Counted from the stretch's first letter, positions 51,606 to 60,294 are shown. The stretch: 64,000 nt of DNA from Tectiglobus sp965224045 (GCA_965224045.1 CBDCYD010000016.1:124001-188000); one strand, 5' to 3'. The notes: a model not told the origin generated them from the letters alone. Translations and numbers: made by a program.

Positions 51606-53336
51606 CTATTCGATTGATGCCTTGTCGCGCTTGTTCGTCGTGGCGAGCACGATCGGGCTGATCACGCCCTTGGCCTTGACGTTCAGACAGGCCGGCTTGC
51701 CGCTTGCGATCGCGCGTTTCAACGCGGGGACAAGTTCGGCGCGGCTCTCGACCAGTTCACCATAACCGCCCAGTCCTTCGAACAGTCCATGGAAAGGAAT
51801 GTCCCGGAAATCCGTCGCGAAATGCTGGCCATTCTCGAACAGGCGCTCCTGCTGCTGTGAAATGCAATCCAAGCCGCCGTTGTTGTCGATGACGACGACG
51901 ATCGGCGTGTTTTCCTGAAACGCCGTTTCAATGCCCAGTCCTCCGGACAGGAAGGCACCGTCACCGCTTATCAGGACGACGGTTGCCTCGGGATTGTTGT
52001 TCTTGGCGGACAGCGCGAGGGAGACACCGACACCCAGCAGGCTGAATGAACCCGGGTGCATGATGCGTGCCAGCTTGTTGCCCTGCCAGCCGGAGATGTT
52101 GACCGCTATTTCCGACCAAAAATGAGTGTTGCCGCCGTCGAACACCAGCCAGTCGTTTTCGCCAAGTTCCCGGTTGACATCGAGGGCTAACTGCAGCGGG
52201 TGAATCTTTTCGCCGGCGGCTTTGCCCGCCCGGGTTTCCTGTTCGAGGTCGCCGAGCGTTCGTTCGACCCATTCGCCTCGCTTCATGCGGTTCATGTCGA
52301 ACCATCGGCGGTCGAAAGGTTCAAGCTGCATCAGTGCGTCGAAAAATGCGCCAGGGTCACTCAACAAGACGTGGTCGGCGGAGCGATTGAATTCCAACTC
52401 CTCGTGAGAACCGTTGACGCAAACCAGTTCGCACGAGGGCGGAAACAGCGGCGGATTGCCGAAATTCATCTGATTGTCGAGGCGTCCACCAACCATGATG
52501 GCGACGTCGCACTGCTGCAGCGCCCACTGCGACGGCGGATACTGGTGAATATCCGCAAGGCCCATGTAGGGGGCTGCGTCTTCACCCATCAGCTTTTGGT
52601 GGTATGGCACGTTGAAGACGGGAATGTTGAGCGTGCGTCCGGCCCGCTCGAGCTTTTCCTCGGTGCCGGACCACCAGACGCCATGACCGCCAATCAACAT
52701 CGGCTGCTTGCATCTGCCGATCAAATCCAGAAGCGGCTTGAGGTCGCGCGGATCGGGCCAGGCCCTTGGTGCGGGGCGGTCTGCGCGCTTGAACGGGCGC
52801 TCCTCGCGGCCGGCGTCCTCGTCGAAGGATGAAAACATTATGTCGACCGGAACACTGAGATGGACCGGACCGGGATATCCGCTGGTCGCAATCTTCCAGG
52901 CACGGTCGACAAACTCTCCTATTCTTTCGCCATCGGTCACGCTCTCGGAGTACTTCGTGAGGGGCGCTGCAATCCTGACATCATCAATCTCCTTGAAGCC
53001 GCCAGCTCCCTGCCGCTTGAGCGTGCTTGAACCGGTAATGAAAATGACAGGCGAGCGTTCGCCCCAGGCCTCCATTATGGCAGGCAGCGCATTGGCAAAT
53101 CCCTCAGGTCCAACCAGGCAAACGGCAGGTTTTCGCGTGACACGGGTGTGGCCATCTGCAAGGTGTCCTGCAATCTGCTCGTGCGGGCAGTTGGTGACTG
53201 GCAATTGACATTCCATGAAGCCTTCGAGTGCCGGATTGCAAAAGCCACCGGCCAGCGTGAAGACGTGCTCCACGCCCTTTTCGTGCAGCGCGCGCGCCAG
53301 CAGATTGCCGCCGCGAATGCGTCTCTTTTCACCCAT
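51606..53336 (-). CDS. Thiamine-diphosphate-dependent enzyme, acetolactate synthase-like
   Basis: 576 residues with the three-domain AHAS/BFD/POX architecture. The catalytic Glu is Glu53 in NCPHEQIAGHLADG; the TPP motif GDGAFLSGGLGIETAFQ... ends in VVVIDNNGG. The quinone/FAD-binding features of pyruvate oxidase are not obvious. Possible activities are 2-oxoacid decarboxylation, acetolactate-type ligation or sulfoacetaldehyde-like chemistry. It is next to the transthyretin-like gene (downstream) and 64 bases downstream of a TauD-family gene, all on the minus strand. Substrate unknown. Confidence 0.85.
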   Translation of the reverse strand: MGEKRRIRGGNLLARALHEKGVEHVFTLAGGFCNPALEGFMECQLPVTNCPHEQIAGHLADGHTRVTRKPAVCLVGPEGFANALPAIMEAWGERSPVIFITGSSTLKRQGAGGFKEIDDVRIAAPLTKYSESVTDGERIGEFVDRAWKIATSGYPGPVHLSVPVDIMFSSFDEDAGREERPFKRADRPAPRAWPDPRDLKPLLDLIGRCKQPMLIGGHGVWWSGTEEKLERAGRTLNIPVFNVPYHQKLMGEDAAPYMGLADIHQYPPSQWALQQCDVAIMVGGRLDNQMNFGNPPLFPPSCELVCVNGSHEELEFNRSADHVLLSDPGAFFDALMQLEPFDRRWFDMNRMKRGEWVERTLGDLEQETRAGKAAGEKIHPLQLALDVNRELGENDWLVFDGGNTHFWSEIAVNISGWQGNKLARIMHPGSFSLLGVGVSLALSAKNNNPEATVVLISGDGAFLSGGLGIETAFQENTPIVVVIDNNGGLDCISQQQERLFENGQHFATDFRDIPFHGLFEGLGGYGELVESRAELVPALKRAIASGKPACLNVKAKGVISPIVLATTNKRDKASIE

Positions 53337-53400
53337 TGCCTGTTCCCAACGCCTGTCGCCAAACCCGATTGACCGATACGTGCCCGGACATACCGGGCGG

Positions 53401-54333
53401 CTAGCCGGCGGCAGCCGTCAACTCGGTCTCGACCGAAAGAATTGGCTCGCCCTTGAGCGAAACGGACTTTCTGCCATCGACACCGACCGGAACCTCGCCG
53501 ACCAGCGTGATGCGATAGAGCTGGCGATCGAAGTCAGACTCAAATATGTCCGTGGGCGCTAGGTGGGCGGTTGATCGGTTGTCCCACATCGCGATGTCAC
53601 CGGTCTGCCATTTGAAGCGGACAGTATATTCGGTGCGAACGACGTGTTCCCACAACAATTCCAGGAGCTGCTCGCTCTCGCGCGGACTGAGGCCGACAAT
53701 GCGCTTCAGGAATGCCGGGCTGACGTACAGCAGGCGCTCTCCGGTTTCGGGATGAACCGTTATCAGCGGGTGTTCCGATTCCATCTCGCGACGCTGCACG
53801 CGCTCGCTGTAGGCTGCCGTACCTTTGTTGGCTTCAAAGTAGTGGATACCACGCAGGCCGTCCAAGAAGCTGCGCATGGTTTCCGACAGTCCCATGTAGG
53901 CAGCGGCAAGGTTGGTCCACAACGTGTCGCCGCCGTAGGGTGGCACTTCAACACCGCGCAGGATCGAAGCCTTCGGTGGATTGATGGCGGCCGTGATGTC
54001 GGTGTGCCAGCCGGTCCACGGTTTCGCCATGCGCATCGCGCGATTACCCTGGGCGGTACGGAATTTTGCGATCGAATAGATCTCCGGATAATCCTTGTCG
54101 TGGCCGAAGACCGCGTGACCGATCGTCGGCTCACCGAGCTGCCTGGCAAATGCAACGTGGGCGGCGTGATCGAGGTTCTGGCCGCGGAAAAAGATCACCT
54201 TCCACTGCAAGAGCGCGCCGTTGATGGCCGCCAGCTCATCATCGCCAAGAGGCTGGTTGAGATCAACGCCCGAAATTTCAGCGCCGATGTGCAACGTGAG
54301 CGGATGTACTTGAACTTCACGGTCATCTGGCAC
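53401..54333 (-). CDS. TauD/TfdA-family Fe(II)/2-oxoglutarate dioxygenase (2)
   Basis: 310 residues from the GTG at 54333 (GGGAG nine bases upstream). Iron ligands are His110-x-Asp112 in GWHTDITAAINPPKAS and the distal His in NRSTAHLAPTD; the 2-oxoglutarate arginine is in RQLYRITLVG. The layout is close to taurine dioxygenase and sulfonate/alkyl-sulfate dioxygenases. The 165-bp repeat array lies just upstream, so its transcript may begin with or run through those hairpins. Probably the first gene of a set with the TPP enzyme and transthyretin-like gene. Confidence 0.88.
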   Translation of the reverse strand: MPDDREVQVHPLTLHIGAEISGVDLNQPLGDDELAAINGALLQWKVIFFRGQNLDHAAHVAFARQLGEPTIGHAVFGHDKDYPEIYSIAKFRTAQGNRAMRMAKPWTGWHTDITAAINPPKASILRGVEVPPYGGDTLWTNLAAAYMGLSETMRSFLDGLRGIHYFEANKGTAAYSERVQRREMESEHPLITVHPETGERLLYVSPAFLKRIVGLSPRESEQLLELLWEHVVRTEYTVRFKWQTGDIAMWDNRSTAHLAPTDIFESDFDRQLYRITLVGEVPVGVDGRKSVSLKGEPILSVETELTAAAG

Positions 54334-54590
54334 AGTCGCATTCTCCCTTAATGATTGGGCGCCAATTTCTCAACTCAACCTACAGTGCCAGGTTTTGCTT
54401 CCCTCGTGCCGACGGCGGGTGGTTTCCAGCATTGCTTTGGTTGGGACAACTGCGCTCCAACGCTCATTGCGGTGCGCTGCGCTGCCTCTGGTCAGTGCAG
54501 GCGGACTTGACCATCTTGGCGCTCGCAGGCCTTTGGAGCAAACAAAACGTCCGGTGCGGCGCACCTATCAAAAATGCGATCGAACGCTCG

Positions 54591-55085
54591 TGTCGCGCAC
54601 CTGACGTTTGGTCCCCGCGTGCGGTTGGCCTCGCAACCAAACGTCAGGTGCAAGAGCGACACGAGAAAAATAAGCTTGCTCGTGTTCCTTAGGGTTCTGA
54701 CATTTGCTCTCGATATCGCCGCAGGGGACAGCAAATGTCAGAACCGGAACACGAGTGTCGCGCACCTGACGTTTGGTCCCCGCGTGCGGTTGGCCTCGCA
54801 ACCAAACGTCAGGTGCAAGAGCGACACGAGAAAAATAAGCTTGCTCGTGTTCCTTAGGGTTCTGACATTTGCTCTCGATATCGCCGCAGGGGACAGCAAA
54901 TGTCAGAACCGGAACACGAGTGTCGCGCACCTGACGTTTGGTCCCCGCGTGCGGTTGGCCTCGCAACCAAACGTCAGGTGCAAGAGCGACACGAGAAAAA
55001 TAAGCTTGCTCGTGTTCCTTAGGGTTCTGACATTTGCTCTCGATATCGCCGCACGGGATAGCAAATGTCAAAACCGGAACACTAG
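54591..55085. repeat. Three tandem 165-bp units, each of two long palindromes
   Basis: Units start at 54591, 54756 and 54921 and are nearly identical; the third has a few changes near its end. Palindrome A in unit 1 pairs CACCTGACGTTTGGT (54598-54612) with 54636-54650; palindrome B pairs 54679-54708 (CTCGTGTTCC...GACATTTGCT) with 54730-54755. The order is A-B-A-B-A-B. Since 165 is divisible by three, long frames stay open on both strands, but these have no protein-like features. The MBL gene's stop codon lies in the last unit. Confidence 0.92.
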
Positions 55086-55969
55086 TCGAAATGACCTGAT
55101 TGTCCGAGTTGGACGGGAACTTCGAGCAAGTCCCGGCCGACTACAATGTTTCCCGAATAGACGTCGTGCATTTCGTGAACCATGCGTTCGATCACACCCG
55201 GTTCGTCAAGCGACGGCGGCATGTGGGTGAGCACGAGGGTTCTGACCCCTGCGCGGGCGGCGATCTCGGCGACATCGAGATGTCCGCCGTTGGTCTGGCG
55301 GAAGGTCTCATTGGGCTCGGTGCCGACCATGAAGTGACACATGTGGATGAGGACGTCGCTGTTGCGCGAGAACTCGATCATGTCTTCGCGCACGCCGCCG
55401 TTGTCGCCCGAATAGACAATGACGCCGTCGTCCGACTCAAAGCGATAGGCAAAGCACTCGAGATAGGGTTGGAAATGGACGGCCTGCCCGACAGTCGCCA
55501 TCCAGCCGTCGCCAGCGACCGTGTCGCGGACGGCAAGCTCGCGAACTTCTGGTGCCGGTCGCCTGCGCGGCATCACGCCCCCGCGTGCCGCGTATACATC
55601 AAGGCTTGCTTGAAAGTTCGTTCGTGCCGTGAGATCAAGATCGTAGACGCCGCCGTCGGAAAACAGCTGCGCATTCAGGCGGGCAAGTGGGGCCGGACCA
55701 TAAACCAATAGTTCCGGTTTATGGCCAGCAGCGTGGTCCCAGCGCTGCAGCACGAGGCGCGGGTAGTCGACAATGTGGTCAAAATGGAGATGCGTGAAAA
55801 AGGCGTGCGTGACATCGACGGGGCTGTGGCCCGCCTCAAGCAGGCGATGCGCGGCGCCCGGCCCGTGATCCAGAATGATCTTGTCGTCACCGATTTCCAA
55901 CAGGTACCCCGAACTCACACGTGTGACGGAAGGTGCCGGGGTGCCGGTTCCAAGCAGGGTGAGTTTCAT
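55082..55969 (-). CDS. Metallo-beta-lactamase-fold hydrolase (ribonuclease Z-like)
   Basis: 295 residues. The start MKLTLLGTGTPAPS and metal motif THLHFDH (His60, His62, Asp64, His65) are typical of the RNase Z/arylsulfatase-like MBL branch, with GDNGG, HMCHF and LTHMPPS supplying further ligands. Likely a cytoplasmic hydrolase of a phosphodiester, sulfate ester or lactone. The longer open frame back to 56542 covers repeats and part of the next gene and is not coding. The TAG stop falls inside the last three bases of the adjacent 165-bp repeat array. Confidence 0.85.
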   Translation of the reverse strand: MKLTLLGTGTPAPSVTRVSSGYLLEIGDDKIILDHGPGAAHRLLEAGHSPVDVTHAFFTHLHFDHIVDYPRLVLQRWDHAAGHKPELLVYGPAPLARLNAQLFSDGGVYDLDLTARTNFQASLDVYAARGGVMPRRRPAPEVRELAVRDTVAGDGWMATVGQAVHFQPYLECFAYRFESDDGVIVYSGDNGGVREDMIEFSRNSDVLIHMCHFMVGTEPNETFRQTNGGHLDVAEIAARAGVRTLVLTHMPPSLDEPGVIERMVHEMHDVYSGNIVVGRDLLEVPVQLGQSGHFD

Positions 55970-56011
55970 CTCGTTCAATCTCTCGCATTCGCTGGCAACG
56001 GCGCAGACATT

Positions 56012-56102
56012 GGCCAAAAGAAAGACGGGCGGCCAAAGGAAAGACGGGCGGCCAAAGGAAAGACGGGCGGCCAAAGGAAAGACGGGCGGGCAAAGCAAAG
56101 AC
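56012..56102. repeat. 19-bp tandem repeat, nearly five copies
   Basis: The unit GGCCAAAGGAAAGACGGGC repeats at 56012, 56031, 56050 and 56069, followed by a degraded copy. It runs straight into the 3' half of a MITE-like element, and seems to have replaced that element's 5' half. It lies upstream of the MBL gene and downstream of a TauD gene. Confidence 0.9.
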
Positions 56103-56174
56103 GGCGGCCATTCGGCCGGGTCGCGTTGCTCCCTTATGAGTATGAGCGAATCCGTTTTGCTGCGACATGCCTTA
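56103..56174 (+). mobile_element. MITE-like repeat (copy 5), 3' half only
   Basis: From GGCGGCCATTCGGCCGG to TGCGACATGCCTTA, with a small TGAG-A duplication (TATGAGTATGAGCG). The left half is missing and replaced by the 19-bp tandem repeat. Its final TTA is, on the minus strand, the stop codon of the TauD gene at 56172. Confidence 0.8.
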
Positions 56175-56996
56175 GATCGGCTTGTCGCCTTTGATGGTGA
56201 CGCGGTTTCCGGAACGGACCTGGGGGAAATAGTCCCACATGGCAATGTGCTGAACACAGCGGTTGTCCCAGAAGGCGATGGAATTCGCGCGCCATTTGAA
56301 GCGGACCTGGAACTGCGGCCGGTTGTTGTGTTCGTACAGAAAACGCAGGATGGCGTCGCCTTCATCATCCGGCAGGTCGCGAATGGCAATCGTGAAAACC
56401 GGATTGACAAATATCGCTTTGCGCCCGCTGACCGGGTGAGTGCGAATGACGGGATGTTCCGCACGAGGGAATTCGCGATTGTCGGCCTTGCCTTCGATGG
56501 CGGCACGGCGGCGATAGTTCGGACCGCCGTCATGGACCGCAATCAGGCCGTCCAGATAGTCTTTCATCTTATCGGAAAGGGCGTCATAGGCGGCATACAT
56601 GCTGGCAAACAAGGTATCTCCGCCGGTCGGCGGCACCGTGTGCAGATGCAGAATAGAGCCCATTGGCGGCTCCGGATCACATGATACGTCCGAGTGCCAT
56701 CTGTGACCTGCCACCTGCTTCGAGTTGGCATCGGCATGAATGCGGAGAATTTCCGGGTGTCCCTCCGGCCCCGCGGCGCTTGGGTGAATGTGAAGGTCAC
56801 CAAACAGCCGGCCAAAGTCCTTCTGCTGATCGAGTGAGATGTCCTGATCACGAAAGAAGATGACCTGGTTTTCTATCAGCGCGTCATGAACTTCCTTCGA
56901 CTCCAGGTTCGTGAGCGGCTTTGAAAGGTCAATGCCGAGGATTTCCGCGCCAAGCGTCGGCGTCAACCGGTTCACCTCAATCGTTTCGTAAGTCAT
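56172..56996 (-). CDS. TauD/TfdA-family Fe(II)/2-oxoglutarate dioxygenase (3)
   Basis: 274 residues from the ATG at 56996. His101-x-Asp103 in RWHSDVSCDPEPPMGS and the distal His in NRCVQHIAMWDYFP bind iron; GNRVTIKGDKP at the C-terminus carries the 2-oxoglutarate arginine. Of the four such proteins here it looks most like true TauD (taurine dioxygenase), including the DNRCVQHIA phrase. Lies 14 bases after dioxygenase 4, same strand, likely one operon. Its stop codon is formed by the MITE-like repeat. Confidence 0.88.
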   Translation of the reverse strand: MTYETIEVNRLTPTLGAEILGIDLSKPLTNLESKEVHDALIENQVIFFRDQDISLDQQKDFGRLFGDLHIHPSAAGPEGHPEILRIHADANSKQVAGHRWHSDVSCDPEPPMGSILHLHTVPPTGGDTLFASMYAAYDALSDKMKDYLDGLIAVHDGGPNYRRRAAIEGKADNREFPRAEHPVIRTHPVSGRKAIFVNPVFTIAIRDLPDDEGDAILRFLYEHNNRPQFQVRFKWRANSIAFWDNRCVQHIAMWDYFPQVRSGNRVTIKGDKPI

Positions 56997-57010
56997 AAGA
57001 ACCATCTCTC

Positions 57011-57964
57011 TCAAGTTGCAGCCTGAACGGGTTCGCCCTTGGTCTGCGTGCGCCACATCAACCGGGCCTGGCTGGCATCAAATGGCCGACGCATGTGCAA
57101 CATCATACGATTGTCCCAGACGACGACCTGGCCGACCTTCCACTTGTGATGATAGCAAAAATGCTCCTGCGTGGCGTGCGCCCAGAGTTCGTCGAGCAGC
57201 GCTTCGCTCTCTTCAAGGGGGAGGCCCATGACATAGCCGTTCGTTCGCCGGCCAAGGAAGAGGGCCTCATCACCCGTACTTGGTACCTTCCGGATGATCG
57301 GATGCGGGTAGCCGATCGCCTCGATCGGTGAGGCCGGTGCGGTCATGCCCGGACGCGCAATGCCACTGCTTCCATAGGTCGAGTCGTGCTTGATCTTCAG
57401 GTTCGAAACGCGTGCGCGCAAGTCTGCAGGCAGTTCGCGGGCAGCCATAACCTGGCTGCAGAAACCGGTGTCGCCTCCTTCCGCCGGCACCTCGCGCGCA
57501 TGCAGCAGGGAAAACGTCGGCGGCACCTCGATGTACGACATGTCGGTGTGCCATTCCCATTCACCGAAAAACTTCGCGTCTTTCTGGTTCGGCTGCAGCG
57601 TCTTCGGATCCAAGCTTCCGATATAGGTCATATAGGGATCGCGACCGTTTGCGCGCAGCTCAGCAACCTGATCCTCGAGCGCGACATGTTCCTCACCCTC
57701 GGGAACCGCCTTTCCAAGACCGTTGATGATACCCGGAGCAAACTCATTCTCACCAAAAACAGCCGTGAGTGCATGCAACTCTTCAGCTTCCAGCAGGCGG
57801 TCGAACGTAAAGCAGATCAGTCCGTGGCGGTCCTTGTAGGTTTGCCAGATGAGGGCTTTGTCGCGTTCGCTGATCGCGGCCGGGTTCAGCCCGACAATTT
57901 CAGCACCAAAGCGCGCGCCTTCAAGCGGCCTCACGGTGATCGATGGGGAGACGGTCTCGCCCAT
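57011..57964 (-). CDS. TauD/TfdA-family Fe(II)/2-oxoglutarate dioxygenase (4)
   Basis: 317 residues from the ATG at 57964 (GGAGGACAAG upstream). Iron motif His139-x-Asp141 in EWHTDMSYIEVPPTFS; distal His in NRMMLHMRRPFD; RLMWRTQTKG holds the 2-oxoglutarate arginine. It has a longer insert before the iron motif (residues ~75-130, PGIINGLGKAVPEG...) than the others. Closest within the window to the protein at 47178. Probably cotranscribed with dioxygenase 3. Substrate unknown. Confidence 0.88.
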   Translation of the reverse strand: MGETVSPSITVRPLEGARFGAEIVGLNPAAISERDKALIWQTYKDRHGLICFTFDRLLEAEELHALTAVFGENEFAPGIINGLGKAVPEGEEHVALEDQVAELRANGRDPYMTYIGSLDPKTLQPNQKDAKFFGEWEWHTDMSYIEVPPTFSLLHAREVPAEGGDTGFCSQVMAARELPADLRARVSNLKIKHDSTYGSSGIARPGMTAPASPIEAIGYPHPIIRKVPSTGDEALFLGRRTNGYVMGLPLEESEALLDELWAHATQEHFCYHHKWKVGQVVVWDNRMMLHMRRPFDASQARLMWRTQTKGEPVQAAT

Positions 57965-58574
57965 GTCTTGTCCTCCACAGTCTCTCGGCCGAATACACGG
58001 GATCAATGCGCGCATGCCGAAAGGTGAAAGCAAGTGCGAAAGCCGACCCGCAGGGCAACCTAGAGGGCAACCTTGGGGTTGGCAGGTTCGAGCGTGCAAC
58101 TGCCAGCACGCTGCATTCGTATGCGATCCTTCGTGGCCCGGGAAGTTCTGAGTGGCCGCATGCGCGCGGTTATCACCTCATGGATCATGTGCGCGGGTTG
58201 ATTTTGCTGCGCCGAACAACGTGCTTGGTTGGCGTGTCGATCAAGGCCGAAGCACGCGGGCCAAGGATATATGAGAGTTCGACGGTGCTACGGACCGACG
58301 ACGGTCAGCTGGCAATTGGTGGACCGCGCACGCGGTTGCCTGCCGGCAAGCTCTTGTTTTGCTCCGCAGTTATTTCGGACACGCATCTACGGCTGCCGGA
58401 AGTTGCTTGATTGACACCGTGGAAGAGCCGGGCAAAGGGTGTCGAACGCGCCGAACCGGCATTGCGCCGGATTGCCAAGGCGGAGCCGGCGTTTCGCGTT
58501 CGCCGCCGTTTGGACAAAGTCCGACGATTGCAGGTAGTATCCGGCCGTCGATGCCAGGAGAAGGTCGCAGATCG
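57965..58574. other. Divergent intergenic region, 610 bases
   Basis: Lies between dioxygenase 4 and the M24 gene. Open frames exist (for example 57943-58410 plus) but show no recognisable protein. A short direct repeat AGGGCAACCT occurs twice near 58050-58075. Promoters for both genes should be here; none is clear. Confidence 0.4.
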
Positions 58575-59702
58575 ATGAAGACGATGCAGGATGCCGTCGG
58601 CAATCTTTCCCGCTTGCAGGCCCTGATCGATGCCAGCGAACTCGATGCGGTGGTCGCCGTCTCGCCGGAAAACGTGCTCTACGCAGGCGATGTGTTCATC
58701 TCTACGCAGGTCGATATTCGCGACCGGCTAGCCTTTGTCGTCTGGGCCAAGGGTCGTGCTCCCGCCTACGTCCTGTGCCAAGTCGAGGAAGGCTATGTCC
58801 GCCAGGAATCCTGGATCGATGATATCCGCACCTACAAAGAGTTCGTGACCTCACCGATAGATGTCTTGGCGGATACGTTGGATGAGTTCGGATTGGCGCG
58901 CGGCAGGGTCGGCATCGAGACAGAATATCTCGGCGTGCGTTACCATCAAAAGCTCATGATGCGCTTGCCGGGGCTTCGTCTGGAGCCCTGCGATGATCTG
59001 TTTGCACAAGCGAGAATGATAAAATCCCAGCGCGAGCGAGAGATTCTGGCTGCTGGATTTCGCGGCACCGAAAAGGCGCTGATGGAAACCTATACGGCGA
59101 CCCGTGTCGGCGATACGGAGCGCGATATGGCATTCCGGCTGTGTGATGGCATTTTGCGTTCAGGTGCACAGTCCGTTGCGTTCTGCCATATCAACGCCGG
59201 GCGCAATACGGGCTTTCCCCACATGGATCCATCCGACAACAAAGTCGCTGCGGACGACATCCTCAAGGCGGATGCCGGTGGGTTTTATCACCGGTATTAT
59301 TCCAATGTCGGTCGCACGGCAAAGAAGGGCAAGCTGACGGATGATGACCGCTCCTGGTGGGGGCGGTTACGTGAGATTCATCACGAGATCACCGATATGG
59401 TCCGCCCCGGCAACACCGGTGCACAGCTCTTCGAAGCCGCAACCCGGCTGCACAAAAAGCACGAAATACCATTTCCTTACGCACACAATGGCCACGGCAT
59501 CGGATTGCAAGTGCATGAACATCCGCTGATCAGCCCGCATGACACCACTCCTATCGAGGCTGGAATGATGATCACGGTCGAGACGCGCGTGCGCTGGGTG
59601 GGCAAGAAGGGCTACCACATGGAAGATCTCATCGAGGTTACAGAGCGCGCTCCAATTGTCCGCTCAGATTTCTTCGACAATGAGACGATACTCGTCGTTT
59701 GA
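58575..59702 (+). CDS. M24-fold (Xaa-Pro peptidase-like) protein with altered metal site
   Basis: 375 residues from the ATG at 58575 (AGGAGAAGG upstream). The pita-bread domain shows ADAGGFYHRYYSNVGRT, NGHGIGLQVHEHP and MEDLIEVTE. The first metal Asp (233), His307 and the two Glu ligands (336 and 350 or 354) are present, but the second Asp of the D-x10-D pair is Asn244. This rules out a standard dimetal aminopeptidase and suggests one of the M24 members with other reactions, such as the DMSP lyase DddP or creatinase-like hydrolases. It faces a TTT transporter downstream. Confidence 0.82.
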   Translation: MKTMQDAVGNLSRLQALIDASELDAVVAVSPENVLYAGDVFISTQVDIRDRLAFVVWAKGRAPAYVLCQVEEGYVRQESWIDDIRTYKEFVTSPIDVLADTLDEFGLARGRVGIETEYLGVRYHQKLMMRLPGLRLEPCDDLFAQARMIKSQREREILAAGFRGTEKALMETYTATRVGDTERDMAFRLCDGILRSGAQSVAFCHINAGRNTGFPHMDPSDNKVAADDILKADAGGFYHRYYSNVGRTAKKGKLTDDDRSWWGRLREIHHEITDMVRPGNTGAQLFEAATRLHKKHEIPFPYAHNGHGIGLQVHEHPLISPHDTTPIEAGMMITVETRVRWVGKKGYHMEDLIEVTERAPIVRSDFFDNETILVV

Positions 59703-60294
59703 AGCACGCTGGGTGTGCGCTTGAGGCGTACGTGCACGTGCAGGACGGCTGCGCGGCCGAGTGCGCAAGGCGATGATCGTAGGTGTTGTGCCGTGATGGT
59801 TGCGGCGACCAACAACGCCTGAACTGCGTCTTGCCTGATGATGGCAGCTTGAAGTCGCGTGTTTGCACTTGCGCATCGCAGCTTGCGAAGGCGCGAATTT
59901 GCGAATGGGCCAATGTTGAGGCCAAAACGCAGCGCTGGAACGTCGACGATTGCTTGCTGGCGGCGGCCTATCGTGCGTTCACGCATCAATGCTGCAGGCC
60001 CCGCCGGTGTCGGGATTTTCGCAGAGTGAACGTGGCGCCCAGGGTGCGCGGTAGGAGTGGCGGAAGTGGATGTCCAAACAGGAAAATCCAACGCTGGCCG
60101 GCATCGAGTTGGAGCCCGGGTGGCAATTCGGGCACAAGAAATCTTTGCAGCGATAGGTGGTTATGGCACACTGTAGGGAGTCTCGACTGCGTTCGTCGCA
60201 CTTCGAGGCTGGGACAAGAAGCGCTTTGGGCGAGGTTCGGTCCGGTTCCTCTCGGAAGTTTGGTGAGAGCGTAGAAAGGTAGAGGAGAAGCTAG
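59703..60294. other. Intergenic region, 590 bases, no gene recognised
   Basis: Between the M24 gene and tctC. Open frames on both strands (59783-60274 plus; 59612-60091 minus) are Arg/Cys-rich or Pro-rich and resemble nothing known. The tctC promoter should lie near the right end; GAGGAGAAG at the tctC start is the only clear signal. Confidence 0.4.

Noticed and set aside
55970..56542. N-terminal extension of the MBL hydrolase to 56542
   Set aside because: The extension crosses a tandem repeat, a MITE half and the antisense of a TauD gene; the real domain begins at the ATG at 55969.
57943..58410. A 155-residue gene between dioxygenase 4 and the M24 gene
   Set aside because: It overlaps the dioxygenase start in antisense and shows no recognisable motif or ribosome binding site.
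59783..60274. A 163-residue plus-strand gene before tctC
   Set aside because: Composition (Cys, Arg, Trp-rich, no hydrophobic core), no ribosome binding site and no family resemblance.
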